DNA of 64,000 nt, taken from the NCBI RefSeq assembly GCF_963576615.1, contig NC_088711.1:5332001-5396000 (forward strand), given 5' to 3'. The DNA is from Watersipora subatra (lineage: Eukaryota > Bryozoa > Gymnolaemata > Cheilostomatida > Watersiporidae). The stretch's first letter is position 1. Each line of letters starts with the position of its first letter. A program made the translations under genes and the position numbers. The notes beneath the pieces are model-generated. The model did not search any database and had not been told where the DNA came from. It saw only the letters and a program-made list of their open reading frames with translations. Below, piece after piece: positions 1 through 12,715 of the stretch.

Positions 1-2572
1 TAATGTGAACTTCCTGGAACATTACGAGAACAACTTTGAACTAGAAAGAATCTAGCCTCGAAATCTCAGGTCAAAGATATTTATATACAACAGATGTTGA
101 ATCTTCAAGTGATTGTTTTTAATAAGAATTTAACATTTAAACTTGTTTTTTGAACGGGACGAACTTTGAAACTTGATCCAAATGTCATGCAGCAGGAACT
201 CCAGTTATTCCTTGAAGGGATAGGAACCAGGTGCTAGGAACCAGGTGTTCTTTCAGTTTGATCATTCCCGATTTGCATGCGATTTTCTTATTGATTTCCA
301 AGGGTTTATGAGAGCTTGTATAACTTTTTGTATTTGAGCAACAAATAAAACTAATACAACGGGTTAGCTTTAATACCTTTAATCTGATTGATCTTGTCTG
401 GCTGTCTTTTGTTTATATGAATATATGATCTATCATTTGTATTTGTAGCATTCGTGTTTGTAATGAACATTTTCTTTTGCACAACTGGAAAGGTTCTCTT
501 GCTGTAAAATGAAGCCTTTTTGATAACAGTTTCATAACTAGTTACTGTATTTCCAGTTGAATATATAGTAGTATACACTCTTCCTCTGAATTTCATAGAT
601 TATCAGTTATAAAAAATTTCTTTAACATCTCTTCCAGTACATATACTATGAGAATGACAAGTACATACATAGCACTAACAGTAGGCCTATGTACCACCCT
701 TATTAACTGCACATATAAATACTACAGATTTCATACATTCTATGTGTTGTACTTTAGCATTCAATTGTTACAAAAGTCTGGAGCCGTTCAGTAAATCTAG
801 CAAAATTTTCCATTGTATTTGAACTAGTGAAAATATGAAAACAGAAAGAAGGGAATAACGGCGATAGGGAAGTACATGTAATTATATAATCAAAGCAGAC
901 AGGTTTGGTTAAACCAACTGTCAGTATGTAGGGCAGCTATTCACAAGGTCATGGTACATCAGCTTTTTATAACCAGTACATATTTCAACGCTATGTCACT
1001 TCCTAGTTAAATTCAGAGTGCCTCAAAACATCTATCTCAATATTGCATCTGATGCAGATGACCATGAAGGCATTCATAAGCTTATATTAAAATAAGAAAT
1101 TAAAAATGTTTTTAATAATTTTCATATTTAACAAGATGCGTTACACGTGATGATAGATGGCACAAATTTTTGAGCAAGTTGTTGCTGGGCACTGGAGTCG
1201 CAATTCTTGGAGCGCGAAGGCCTTTCTTCAGCTTCACACGTTTATTAAAGTACATAACGGCATGCTGACCTATTGCTGACCTACCACTCAAATGTGACCA
1301 TTGATGACAATATGGAGGTTATATTGTTACAGAGAGGAATATAATACTTCATTTTATAAATTCATGAGAATTATTTGTTTCTCTATGTACACATGCACAA
1401 TAAAATTAAATATTACAAAAAATTAAATATAAACTACATGTAAAATAAAATAAAATAACGAAACATTATATTATATTCGTTTCATTGGACCAAAAGCGCT
1501 ACAGGTACCTATTTTATGTTATCTGTGAATGAATTGGTGAAGGAAAATGCTAAGCCTTGTGAACTGAAGTACACGGGTAAGAATGACGTCTAGACATATG
1601 TTTGCCCGTATAAAACCTTTATAGCATGCGCAGTGAGATCAGAGGCAATAATGGAGTTTTAAATGCAAGGTTCCAAGTACCGGTATTATTGAGATCGTGA
1701 GTTTTTGTGAATATATAAAATGCTCTCTCTTATTGTTGTTATACTGTTTAATATCTGCAGTCATAGAATAACTGGCACAGCTCTCATCACCATTTACTAA
1801 TAATAATAGCAGCAATTAGTCAGCAGGTCACGAGCTATACTAAAGGTTAGCTGCAATTTTCATTTCAGGGATTCCAAGATATTCAGTCACCAGACTGATT
1901 ATGTTTGCACGCTTAATTTGCCAGCAACTTAATCAATTAAGCCGAGCAGATTTATAGAGCTAACCAACCCTCTCTGTTTCAATAATATTACAGGAGATTG
2001 CAGCAAAACAATAATATCTATTTATTCTCCTTCCTTCGATTCATGGCTTACTTACTATATTTAGCAGACTATTAAAAAGACTCATTTATAAGCAGATGCG
2101 GTATTTGTGTGTGAAATTGAATTTTAGGAGCAATGTGTGCAGTCATCCTTTATTGTCTGCCACAAATTAATTTTATAGCTTTAGCTCCTTCAGCGCTTCA
2201 ATAAAGGATACATTGAACAAAAGCAACAATACAAGTAATCGTTTCTAGAACAGAGGAGAAATGACACACATAACCTGGTGTTTTCCGTCATGATACAGTA
2301 ACTTGTTTAGCCTATACTGACAAATTTTAACATCTGGCAGCTGCTGCCTTATGTTGGAAATTCTATCATTATGTTTGTTTAAATGCAAAAACTTTCAAAT
2401 GACACAGTGTAAGAGAAAATTGTCGCTGAGACTTTTTCATGTTGGACGGCAATTGTTGTGATGGCATTTGGCTGTAGCTATTAGAAAATTGCTTAGAGCA
2501 CTTGTCGATATCTGTCACAATGTCCTGCTGCGTGTTTCAAAGATTACCTCATTTTAAGTGTTAAAAGTCTGC
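1..2572. other. AT-rich non-coding stretch, no gene recognised
   Basis: No reading frame here looks like a known protein or carries convincing splice sites. The longest frame, 81 codons on the minus strand at 351-596, has no recognisable motif. The sequence could be the distal part of an intron of the minus-strand kinesin gene or intergenic DNA; nothing seen decides between these. Confidence 0.5.
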
Positions 2573-2766
2573 TTGCATTCAAGATGAGTCAAGGAGATAT
2601 TTAGCCTATGCGCAGTGGGCAGAGGTCACGCTGCTAGCATTCAAGAGGAGTCAGGGAGATATTTAGCCTGTACACACTAGGACACAAGTCCTGATGCTAG
2701 CATTCAATAAGAGTCAGGGAGATATTTAGCCTGTGCACACTAGGACACAAGTCACGATCTTACGAG
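2573..2766. repeat. Short tandem repeat, about 60 bp unit, 3 copies
   Basis: Three consecutive imperfect units share the order 'GCATTCAAG(A)GAGTCAGG', 'GAGATATTTAGCCTGT', then 'ACACTAGGACACAAGTC'. The first unit is the most diverged; the second and third are close to each other. No coding potential. Confidence 0.75.
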
Positions 2767-5700
2767 TCAAGTCATGATCGAGTCCCGATTGATGATATCG
2801 AGATGGCATTAATTTAGCTACTAAGTATTTAGAACTGCACTTTTGTTGTGATTTTTAGCAACGCATGCGCCCTCGTCAATCCAAAGACAATCATGCTGCT
2901 GATAAACTCACCTCAGCCAATAGTGTCTGACTTCTTCTGTGTCAAGTTTTTAAAAGCTGTTGAAGGAAGCTTTAAATATTCAAAGGTTGGTACCTGAAAG
3001 GGTAATAGTTTATTTGTTTACTCATGTACCTGACCATTCAGATAACGCAAACACTTTTACTGACAGCCGTGAGGTTGTGTCTGAAGATAAATGATGTAAG
3101 AGATTAAATATGGGCAATGGGTGCGCTGAAGGTACCGAAGGATTATGACACAGTGTCAAGGTCAGTCATACAATGAACATACTATATTGAAAGCATTGAT
3201 AGCCAGTTTCCACTGCAAAATTAGCCATTGTTTGTAAGACAAAGGCCGTTTACAATACAAACTGGCAGAACAGATGCGAGTTACAGTGGGCAGAAATGAC
3301 TATGTAAGCCTGAAATCTTTGCTCATAGCAGATATACTAGCTATCTTGACTAGAGATGACGATGTAAGCCTGAGATCCTAGCTAATAGTAGTAATACAAG
3401 CTATATTGAGTAGAATGGACTAGGTAAACCTGAAATCATAAATATTTATGTAAATACAAGCTTTGCTGAATAAAAGCAGCTCTGTTTGCCTGAGAACCTA
3501 TAAACTTGCTATCACTAAAAAAGCCTGACGTAAATTAGCATGGTTTTATTTTTATTGTTAGAATATGGTAAAATACTTGATCTGCTGTTTGATCTTGTTT
3601 AGAAGATGATTTTATTATTTCTTATAGCTTTTCTCAGCAGCATCACCAGGATCAGTAAAGTTAGATTAGCTACTAACCATGTGCTGAAATAAGCTACGAG
3701 CATAAAAGCCTGTTCTACTCTCTTTCACCTGATCAGTTACTATAATTTTCTATATTAATATGCCCAAAAATTTTGCGACCTTAATTGTCATGAAATTTTC
3801 CATTTTCAATAAAATTTTTAGTTATTAAATTAGGGTGCTATATTTTATACATAAAATGTTTGTACGGATGGCACAACATGCTGACATCGGTTCTTTTGCC
3901 GCAGAGCTGGTTGCAATTGGACAAGAATCGATTTTATTTTTGTAAAGTGTTACATAAATTTCTTTTAGTGGTAATGCAAAACAAGCAGAATCTCACAAAT
4001 ATCATATTAGATTGTTAAAACAATCTCTGCCTTCAACCAAGAGAACGGTTTAAAAACCAGCTAACTAGCGGTGGTGTGACTGCCCCTATCGGTCGGGTGT
4101 ATTGCGGGCCCGATGCCAGCGAGCTAGTCATCTGCAAAAATAATCAATGGTTAAACAATTCGTTCTAATCGAAAGAGCTCATATATTTTTGACAGAAGTG
4201 TTAATGGACATCGACAGAACTGTCAGATTTTTAACTGCCGATCCAGGAATAATTTGATTAGCTTTGTTAAGCGCCTTTAAGAGTTACTGAGACAGCCTAG
4301 TCATCAGCATCGCTCATGTGATGGCAGGCTACTCAACTCTCATTTAATGCTGGAAATCAGCTGGCTGATTGAAGCACGGTTTCTTTAATGTTCAGAATAT
4401 TTTGTTAAACACTTGTCATACCTACTCAAGTTCAAGAGCAACAGTAGCAAAGTGACACACCTATAAACAACCACTGGTATTGCAATGTCAGCAGACAAGA
4501 GGCATGACCATCATTAAAGTCCTTAAATTGTGTTTTTGGTTAGCATAACTGATAGGCTTAGCTCAAGGTCATTTAAATGTTGATAAAGGACAGCATATTG
4601 CTGGGCTACTACAAATACATAGATATGAGCGCTTCTTTGCCATACCTATTAACTGGGAGGGAGAAATCAGGTATGCGACACCATTTAAGTGATGCAAAGT
4701 AAAATAATGTAATGTCAATACAAAGTTGACACGTAAAACTTCAATTTGATGTATTGTTTGACTAGGTAGACCTACCCAGTCTAGAGATATGATAATTTGA
4801 ATGAGATCCTTTCTTAGAATGCTCAGATTCAAGCAAAAGTGCAATTATGGTATCTATAGTTACATTTCGAGGAAGAGATCGACAGAATAAAGACACGTAA
4901 TGGTGCAACTTGAACGGTACAATACTGATAGGGACAGGCAGCTATGCAACTAGTAACATCATTTTGGCATGTGTTGTTATCCTGAGTGTTTTAATGACGA
5001 TCAAGTTTTGTCGATTTTAATCTTTAAGCATCCTGGCAGTCAAATCATCTCAAACATCAAAAACAGTCGCAAATAATAGAAAAATACTGATAACTTCTGA
5101 TACACTCTACTAAAGTTTTGTGTAAGTTTATCTGTAAGTCTAAAACAAAAAAACTGGTTTTGTAAGTGATTTGGTTACATTAGCACCATGCAAGATGAGT
5201 TACGGTGTCAAGATGAGTTTAGGTGTTTGCCTTGATTACAACAGTCAGCTACTATAGTAACCTAAATTTCTCAAAACCTATGGTTACCATTTTTGTGGTA
5301 TAAATAAAATTAAAAAAAAAGTAACTTATGATAAATCAATAACCAGTTAAACTATTATTTTTGTAACCGAATAAAATAGGAAAGAGATTTTAGCATTTTA
5401 GATTTCTCATATATTTAATTTAGAACACCATTTAGCTTCTGTGATGGAAACTGTAATAGAAATATAGACAAGTTTTCATAGATTATACGTATTTGCATAG
5501 ATTATACGTATTTAACCTGCTAATTACTGTTTGCCAATCAATCTCCTTACAGAGTGCCATGTACTAGAATCTGTCATTCTATTTACATTATTGGTTCATT
5601 TTTGCAAACTGTTTGAGTCTATGTTGTTTCTGGTATGTTACTTCTCAGTACCTAGCTTACTCATCATAAGATTTCACGAAGAGAAGTAGCATTTCAAAAC

Positions 5701-6309
5701 TAAGCATCAGTATGCAATATGTGGTATGTAAATGGCTCACCTCTCCCTAGCCAGGCTTCTCTTGCACACCAGTCTGCGAATCAATAAGCACTGCCCCTCT
5801 CTTACCGACCACCAGCAACTTTATATAGGTGGCGATGCAACACAAATCAATGGCGTGCTATATAGACCTCCTAGGTAATACAGCTCATATGAAAATCGCT
5901 AATTAGTTGTGAGGTATATTTTCAGACAAACGGTTGATTGACACCTGGGTACATTATAAAAATAATTTTAGCAGTGTTTTCAATAGGCGCAATTCTTTTT
6001 AACCTATTGTTATTATTGATTACAAACGCAGAATAGGTTACTCGGGCAACTCGGATGTAAAATCTAGATTGATAGATGTACATGAATGGTGAAACATACA
6101 CTGTCTGTCACATTGTTTGCTGCTGCTGTTAAGATCAATTCAAAAAAGGTTTGTTGGTTGATTGAAGTGCGAATATATACAGAGATGATGGCTATCACGC
6201 AGTACATGCAATCAGCCGACGCATAAGCAAGCAACTTGTCTCTTAGAAACACACAAGCTCCTTGGATTCAGTGTGGAGTACATGAAAAATTTAGTAAGCA
6301 AGATTTTGT
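2767..6309. other. Non-coding AT-rich stretch with weak local repeats
   Basis: No gene is supported. At about 3290-3490 a degenerate unit of roughly 70 bp recurs three to four times, with the words 'GATGTAAGCCTGA' and 'ATACAAGCT'. At 5477-5515 'AGATTATACGTATTT' occurs twice. Otherwise nothing stands out. Confidence 0.45.
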
Positions 6310-6829
6310 TTTGTTGGTACTGAAAACAATAACCACATTTCAGAATGTGTATCAAGTAGAAATGTGTATAAAGTAAAAATTATAATTATATGATATTGTT
6401 TTTTAAGAGAGGATATATTTTTCTTATGAAAGTAATAAAGTAGGATCAAAGGATGTCTGAAAATAGATTCAGAAAATTCAGAATAATCAGAGGCATAATG
6501 CTCTATATATTAGCACTTCATATAAAAGGGCTGATAAACATCCAGGAAAACTAAATAAATAAATAAGTGCCATAAAAAAATGAATGTCCGATATAAAAAA
6601 TTGTAGTTATATTAATAGATATTTAAAACCTTTATTACTTGAACGTAGTTTGAGAGCTTTGCAGGTTACGAAAAACATTTTCATGAATACTTTTTATGAA
6701 CATTTTCATGAATACATGGTACTTCAGAAGGCTGCCCCAGAAGAGTGGGGAGTATTCAGCCTCAGAGGCTTTGCTTTGCAAAGCAAGAGCGATACCAAAC
6801 TGATCTGAGAGCAGGCCCTTGACTGACTC

Positions 6830-7270
6830 GGCTCCACAAGCTACTTCCTCTCTGAGAAGCTTAAAGGGCAGCCCATTCAGCTCTTTATCGACACTAGGTG
6901 TACCAAAATTTGCTAAGCGAGCAAGTGTTTAACAACCTCCCTCAGAGTGCAAAAGATTTGCTTAAGGGGAGTGACAGTCACGATTTCAGGGCTGATGGAA
7001 CTAGACTGCCATTCTACAAAGTCATATGTCTGCCCATACGGCTTCGGAACATAAAGATCGAGGAGGTCTTTATGGTGAGCTACACCAGCAAAGACGCCAT
7101 TTTAAAGATGCCCTTCATGGTGGCACATCGGTATGCTATGAAGTTTCAGCAGCCTGCGGTTTCCGTCAACGGTCGGCCCTGTTACAACAAGACTGGCCAC
7201 CGACCTGTTACGACGGTCGGCCTCGTCGACAGCCGGCCTGTCATTGACAGGCTGACTGTTTGCTGGCTCC
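6830..7270 (+). pseudogene. Ty3/Gypsy-like retrotransposon aspartic protease fragment
   Basis: The plus strand encodes a retropepsin-like stretch: 'PIQLFIDTRCT' (the catalytic D-T-G reads D-T-R), then, after a one-base shift near 6898, 'NLLSEQVFNNLPQ'. Further on is 'DAILKMPFMVAHR', matching the conserved ILGMPFL strand of LTR-retrotransposon proteases. The shift and the lost glycine show it is dead. No reverse transcriptase or LTR could be tied to it. The family assignment is by motif only. Confidence 0.6.
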
Positions 7271-7281
7271 TCAGCTCGTTT

Positions 7282-7349
7282 TCTCATCTTGGCAGGTAGG
7301 CTGTAGGTGAAGTTGTCTCATCTTGGCAGGTAGGCTGTAGGTGAAGTTG
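7282..7349. repeat. 33 bp direct duplication
   Basis: The word beginning 'TCTCATCTTGGCAGGTAGG' and ending 'GGTGAAGTTG' occurs twice back to back. In copy B only one diverged version is seen, near 23710-23735, so the duplication is private to copy A. Confidence 0.8.
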
Positions 7350-7850
7350 ATTAATCTTACAGATTGTCTTGCGGTTGCTTGTAGCTTTGGAGTCCCAATA
7401 AAGACTTGTGGGTAACTTGAACGACAACAATTGCAACGTTATTTTTATTCCGAGTTGAGGAGAAAGTGTAAACCATTGTGTGCTGCTATGTGCATGTTTA
7501 GACACATAAAATAAAGAAGACATCACATCAAAGGACAGAGTCGGAACACAGAATTGAAGGGTAGACAATTTATCATCATACAGATGCGATAAAAAAGACA
7601 TTTAATTGCAAAAACATAAAACGTTCAAGATTGGTTCTGGTAAAATCAATAGCCTTTTAAAGAAGACTGGAGAAAAAATGTGTGACAAAACGAGGAACAG
7701 CTGACAGTAATCATGTAAGCTAAACAGAGCCAGGTAAAAAAGGGAGCACCTGAAATAGCACCTCCTGTATGCTTATCTTTACCTCTCCATGTATGAGCTG
7801 CTCTAAAGGATGATAATATTTCTAGAAAAGTACAGTTTCCATAGTGATTG

Positions 7851-8835
7851 TAGGTAATAATTCTAGATGGTGCAGCTGCCATAGCAATTGTAGGTAATAA
7901 TTCTAGATGGTACAGTTGCTATTACGACAGTAGGTAATAATTCTAGATGGTACAGTTGCTATTACGACAGTAGGTAATAATTCTAGATGGTGCAGCTGCC
8001 ATAGCAATTGTAGGTAATAATTCTAGATGGTACAGTTGCTATTACGACAGTAGGTAATAATTCTAGATGGTGCAGCTGACATAGCAATTGTAGGTAATAA
8101 TTCTAGATGATACAGTTTCTATTACAACAGTAGGTAATAATTCTAGATGGAACGGTTGCTGTTACGACAGTAGGTAATAATTCTAGATAGCACAGCTGCC
8201 ATAGTGACAGTAGGTAATAATTCTAGAAGGTGCAGCTGCCATAGCAATTGCAGGTAATAATTCTAGATGGTGCAGCTGCCATAGCAATTGCAGGTAATAA
8301 TTCTAGAAGGTACAGTTGCCATAGTGATTGTAGATAATAATTCTAGATGGTGCAGCTGCCGTAGCAATTGTAAGTAATAATTCTAGGTGGAACAGTTGCT
8401 ATTATGACAGTGGGTAATATTTCTAGATGGCGCAGCTGCCATAGTGACTGCAGGGAATAATTCTAGATGGTGCAGCTGCCATAGTGACTGCAGGGAATAA
8501 TTCTAGATGGTGCAGCTGCCATAGTATAATTGTAGGTAATAATTCTAGGTGGAACAGTTGCTATTACGACAGTAGGTAATATTTCTAGATGGCGCAGCTG
8601 CCATAGTGGCTGTAAGTAATAATTCTAGATGGTACAGTTGCCATAGCAATTGTAGGTAATAATTCTAGATGTTACAGTTGCCATAGTGATTGTAGGTAAT
8701 AATTCTAGATGTTACAGTTGCCATAGTGATTGTAGGTAATAATTCTAGATGGTGCAGCTGCCATAGCAATTGCAGGTAATAATTCTAGATGGTAATGCTG
8801 CCATAGTGACAGTAGGTAATAATTCCAGATTGTGT
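7851..8835. repeat. 40 bp minisatellite, about 25 units
   Basis: The word 'TAGGTAATAATTCTAGATGG' recurs every 40 bp from 7851 to 8813, with one 42 bp step at 8491-8533. The second half of the unit varies between two main forms, 'TGCAGCTGCCATAGCAATTG' and 'TACAGTTGCTATTACGACAG', giving a higher-order mixture. Paralogous copy B has essentially one unit at about 24376-24416. Confidence 0.95.
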
Positions 8836-8920
8836 AGTGGTCATAGCAAGAGTAGAACTTTAAATTTGTCAGCTACCGTCGGAACTGTAATAGCTTCAGA
8901 TAACAGGATTGTCTCCCCAC

Positions 8921-10135
8921 CAGAGCTGTGCTCAAGTACTTTTTTTCAGTTCAAGTAGAGTAAGCAAGTACTCAAAACAAAATCGAGTACAAGTACAAGT
9001 ATACACATGTTTTTGCCTTCCGAGTACAAGTAGAGTATCACAACTTGATTCCGAGTACAAGTAGAGTATCACAACTTGGTTCCGAGTACAAGTAGAGTTA
9101 TTTCTCAAATTTCAAGTTCAAGTAGAGTTTTCCTTCTGAATTTCAAGTACAAGTATAGAGTACATTAATCAAATATCAAGTACTCTTTATTAAATTAAAG
9201 TAAAACGAACAAACAAGTAAAACAGCCAAATTAACCAGTACAGGTAGGCCTATATATATAATATGATAATGATTAGGGTATGATAATAATATGATAAAAT
9301 AATATGATAATATAAAAGTATAATGTCCAACTATTCCCGGGTTCTAGTTTTCTTTATTTATACTAGGCCCTGCAGCCTGTTGCATTTGCAAAAAACGAGG
9401 TTCTCCAGAACGGCATCGCTCATTGAGGCGCGATGTGGCCTCATCAAGATGCCACCGTGAGAGAATATCCTCTCGACGGCAGCAGAACTTGCCGGCACAC
9501 TCAACACTTTTTGGGCAAGAGGGTACAGCTTGAAGAGTATTTCCCGCTTTCGGTGCCAGAACACCAATGGTCCTGCCTCTGCCATTGTTAAAATAAATCT
9601 CTCCTCACATTTTATTTTTCTGAATTCTCACAGACACTTAACTATCATACCATGTTACTTGCACAACATTTCAGTAGTCTATGTGACCTTGGATTGACAT
9701 TTCAATAAGAAAAAGCCCTTGTTCCAACATACATTACACACGTACAGAGTACAAACAGAGAAATTGTGGTGCTGAACAAAGCAGGTAGTACACAATACAA
9801 ATTGGATCACAGTCTAGGTAAAGTAAAGAGAAATACTATGTGTCAACAGGGAGTTGACAACTCCCTGGTGCAAGTAAGAGTATAGTATATTTGATGTAGA
9901 GTAAAGTAGAGTATTTTGATGTAGAGTAAAGTAGAGTAGAGTATATTTGTTGTAGAGTAAAGTAGAGTAGAGTATTTAAGTTTGCAAGTAGATTCCGAGA
10001 ACTTTCTTCTTAAGGGAGTACAAGTAGAGTATATTTATCCCATATTATGGCCCCTTCGAGTAGAGTAGAGAGTAGTTGAAATCGGTACTTGAGTAGTACT
10101 TGTACTCGAATTTGTACTCGAGTAGCACAGCTCTG
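8921..10135. mobile_element. Non-autonomous hAT element (1215 bp) with 8 bp TSD
   Basis: Terminal inverted repeats begin 'CAGAGCTGTGCT' at both ends. The flanks are an exact 8 bp duplication CTCCCCAC at 8913-8920 and 10136-10143. The interior next to both ends is rich in the word 'GAGTACAAGTAGAGT'. A remnant of the transposase C-terminus remains inside on the minus strand. At 24461-24500 the paralogous segment reads straight through the insertion point ('GTCTCCCCCTACCATAA'), a natural empty site. Confidence 0.95.
9358..9585 (-). pseudogene. hAT transposase C-terminal dimerisation domain remnant
   Basis: The 75-codon minus-strand frame contains 'LYPLAQKVLSVPASSAAVER', then 'IFSHGGILMRPHRASMSD' and 'LENLVFCKCN'. 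This is the hATC signature (A..VLSIPASSA.VER.FS.GG...RP.R..M....LE.L.FLK.N). The catalytic part of the transposase is missing, so the element was probably cut down from an autonomous hAT and depends on another source of transposase. Confidence 0.9.
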
Positions 10136-11175
10136 CTCCCCACTACCATAAGATCTGAATTTAACTGGTCACCGATTAGCAGTTGATATATTTTATGATC
10201 TTCTTACTTGGCGGGTGGTCTACCCAAAAGTAGTTGAGTTATCTACTAGTATTTTTATCTATAACTAGTCAGTAGAAAAATCATGATTTACCCGATGAAG
10301 ATAGCGGAAAGGTTAATTTTTTCCACAGTTTCTAGCAGTCTCCTTTTGGGTATGCTTGTACTGCTTGTTGAAGAAGCATTCTCCTTCAATGTAGATTTTC
10401 TTGTAGTTTTATCTGCGAGTAAAAATGACACAGTTGTTACAAGTTCTAAATATCTGTGACTATACATGAGCACAAATATTTCATAGCTTATCTCACCAGG
10501 AACTTGAAGGAGAGGTACTACTACAAGCATTCATTGTTCAACCTATTCCGACAACTAACGACTAACCATATACGTGAAACAGCTGAATTTAGGGCCTTAG
10601 TTCTTGCCCGATTTAAGAAGCTGGGGATTGTACCATGGTCATACATTGATAGTGCTTTTGCTGCATCCATTGTCAGGGCGAGAGACGGCACTGTAACATC
10701 ACTCTGTTTTGTTTTGGCTAGCAGTAAATGCAAACAATTTCATTCTCTTGTCTACTTTGTTGTAGTTAGGTTATTATTAAAATATTGATATTTGATATGT
10801 CATTATTTTAATATTCTTCTTTGGCAGGGTGTTTTATGTTGTTTTATTGACTTCATGAAATGGAGCTTTGTGTTGTCCAGGAGATGTTGGTGAGCCTAGA
10901 GCCAGGAGCCTTAGAAAATAACGATTAGCGGATATTACTGTCTCATATCCCTTTAGGGTAAGCATAATGTAGAGGACTCAACTAAGTTCATCTATCTGCT
11001 TCACAAGAACCAAACCACTCAAGTGCAAGGCAAATGAGTATATATATTTCAGGAAAAACATATAACAGTACAGTTCAAGATGCAATGAACATACAGTAAG
11101 CTGCATGATGAAAGACTTTTAGGTGCTCTGCTCTTGGTCGCTTCTGCGGAGTCTTTTATGGCTCTTTCAGTGGTA

Positions 11176-12707
11176 AGGCTTACTCAGTAGTTGACGGTCA
11201 GCCGACTGAAAGTGTTACCGAGGGCCATGTCACCTACTGAGTCAAGGCTTGAGCCGGTTTGGTCTTGAACTTCTGCTTCGGCAAATGCTTGATCCTAACA
11301 CTTCAGTTTCTTGACTAAGATCAGACTGGCTGTCCTCATGGCTAACTCCTTCTAGAGACTACTCTTCTTCAGCAGCTGTCAAGCACGCTCTTCTTGGCAT
11401 TAGTATAAAGGTTCCTCTACATGTGGACATACTATTATGCCTACCAGTCACTCCGAGCATGACTGGTGTTTCCTCAGCTCGTCTCAGCGGCTTGGCAGGT
11501 TGGTTGTTGACAGTAGGCTGATCCAGCGAACCTACATAGTTGAGTCGGCTTTGGCTCTTGGGTTGGCTCAGTTCTTTAGGCTTGAGCCTGTCGACTCAGA
11601 CCGACTTGGCTTCTGGTTCCCTTGGAGCCAACATGCCCCATTCAGAGTGGGGATACACGGCTTTATCGGGAGGTCAGCAGGCCATCCTCTCTTCTTCAAC
11701 AAGATCTTCTACTTGGCTTCGTTGTTGAGATACACAGCACTCCTGCACTCGCCATCTCCATGTACTCCACTGAGGGTGGACTGATGTTGGTGACCAGTGT
11801 TGGTCATACCAGTCACCGTACAGTTACACACCCTATTAATAGTTTTGATCATTACAAATTATATACTGCAGCAGAAACACTACTTTATTGGTAATTTCAA
11901 GTGAGAAGAGGTAAACTCAAAATTAAAGAAGCTTTCACTTTTGATGGCTTTGCTTAGCGCCTCTATCCTTTAAGAGGGCACAACTTCAAGCTTGTCATGC
12001 TAGCAGGAGTTGAGATAATTCAACAAATTTGTTGCAGTGATTCAATACTGGGACAAGGTTTGACAACCAATACATTTAATAGTTTACATTCAGGCTGCTG
12101 GCATAGAGATGATGATAGCTAAGCCTCGCCTACATCTGGTGAGACATGAAAGTGGTAACAAGTCCAGTGAGAATGTGTTTGGATAGTTGGACTGATGCCA
12201 ACATTGTGCCAAAAGAAAAGAAGTAAGGAAGAAAAGCATGTCTACAATATCAAGAGTTTTACTAGCTTAATGGTGCTGTTAACACCGTGTTGTTTAACAG
12301 CCTTTCATGTGAAACCCTAATTTTCAAGTCCTTCAAGAAATAAGATTTTTTGTAACTAGTTAAAATGTACCTGCATATTTGGCCACAGATTAAAAAGTTA
12401 TTATTTACAGACCACAACACTGAATACCTAAATGTTTTAACCAATCACAATATATTCCTGAAGCAGAGATTTTATACTAGCAGTATGCGCAGAACATTTC
12501 AATGGTACATTTGTTCTAGCACCAACAATGTTTAGTGAACTAGCCCAAGATTTGACTTTGAATGTCAAACTCCATACAAACACACACATGCGCAAACGCA
12601 GGAAATGATCACCCTTCAGCTTGGTAACAAGTTCTGCTTGGTACTACCAAAAAGAGCCTCCAGAACACTCACCAGAGAAGCTAATCTATCTACATTTACT
12701 TAGCTTG
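11176..12707. other. Unassigned repeat-like sequence, no gene recognised
   Basis: From 11130 to about 11830 the composition is less AT-rich, with recurring words such as 'GAGTCGGCT' and 'GACTCGG'. Overlapping frames are open here, but none resembles a known protein. The same words occur at 6820-6840 and 26200-26390, so this probably belongs to the repeat family of copies A and B. Nothing is seen between 11900 and 12700. Confidence 0.4.
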
Positions 12708-12715
12708 CTCTACAG

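Larger units (their letters stand above)
6310..11175. repeat. Paralogous segment copy A (partner at 21510-26215)
   Basis: Blocks of this segment match blocks of 21510-26215 in the same order and orientation: 6318-6690 with 21515-21855, 7335-7560 with 23725-24255, 8850-8920 plus 10136-10560 with 24430-24860, and 10930-11170 with 25975-26215. The copies are diverged but clearly homologous. They are interrupted by private insertions: here a hAT element, a minisatellite and a Gypsy protease fragment. The unit may be a large old transposon or a segmental duplication; no coding core common to both copies was recognised. Confidence 0.75.

Noticed and set aside
7026..7287. Overlapping frames on both strands in the less AT-rich patch
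   Set aside because: They are shadows of the Gypsy protease remnant in other frames.
7851..8835. Regularly spaced 40 bp repeats considered as a CRISPR-like array
   Set aside because: There is no conserved repeat/variable spacer alternation; whole units are repeated, the DNA is eukaryotic and no cas genes are present.
11437..11894. Three overlapping plus-strand frames of 60-115 codons
   Set aside because: No motif, mutually overlapping, inside repeat-like sequence; openness probably reflects local base composition.
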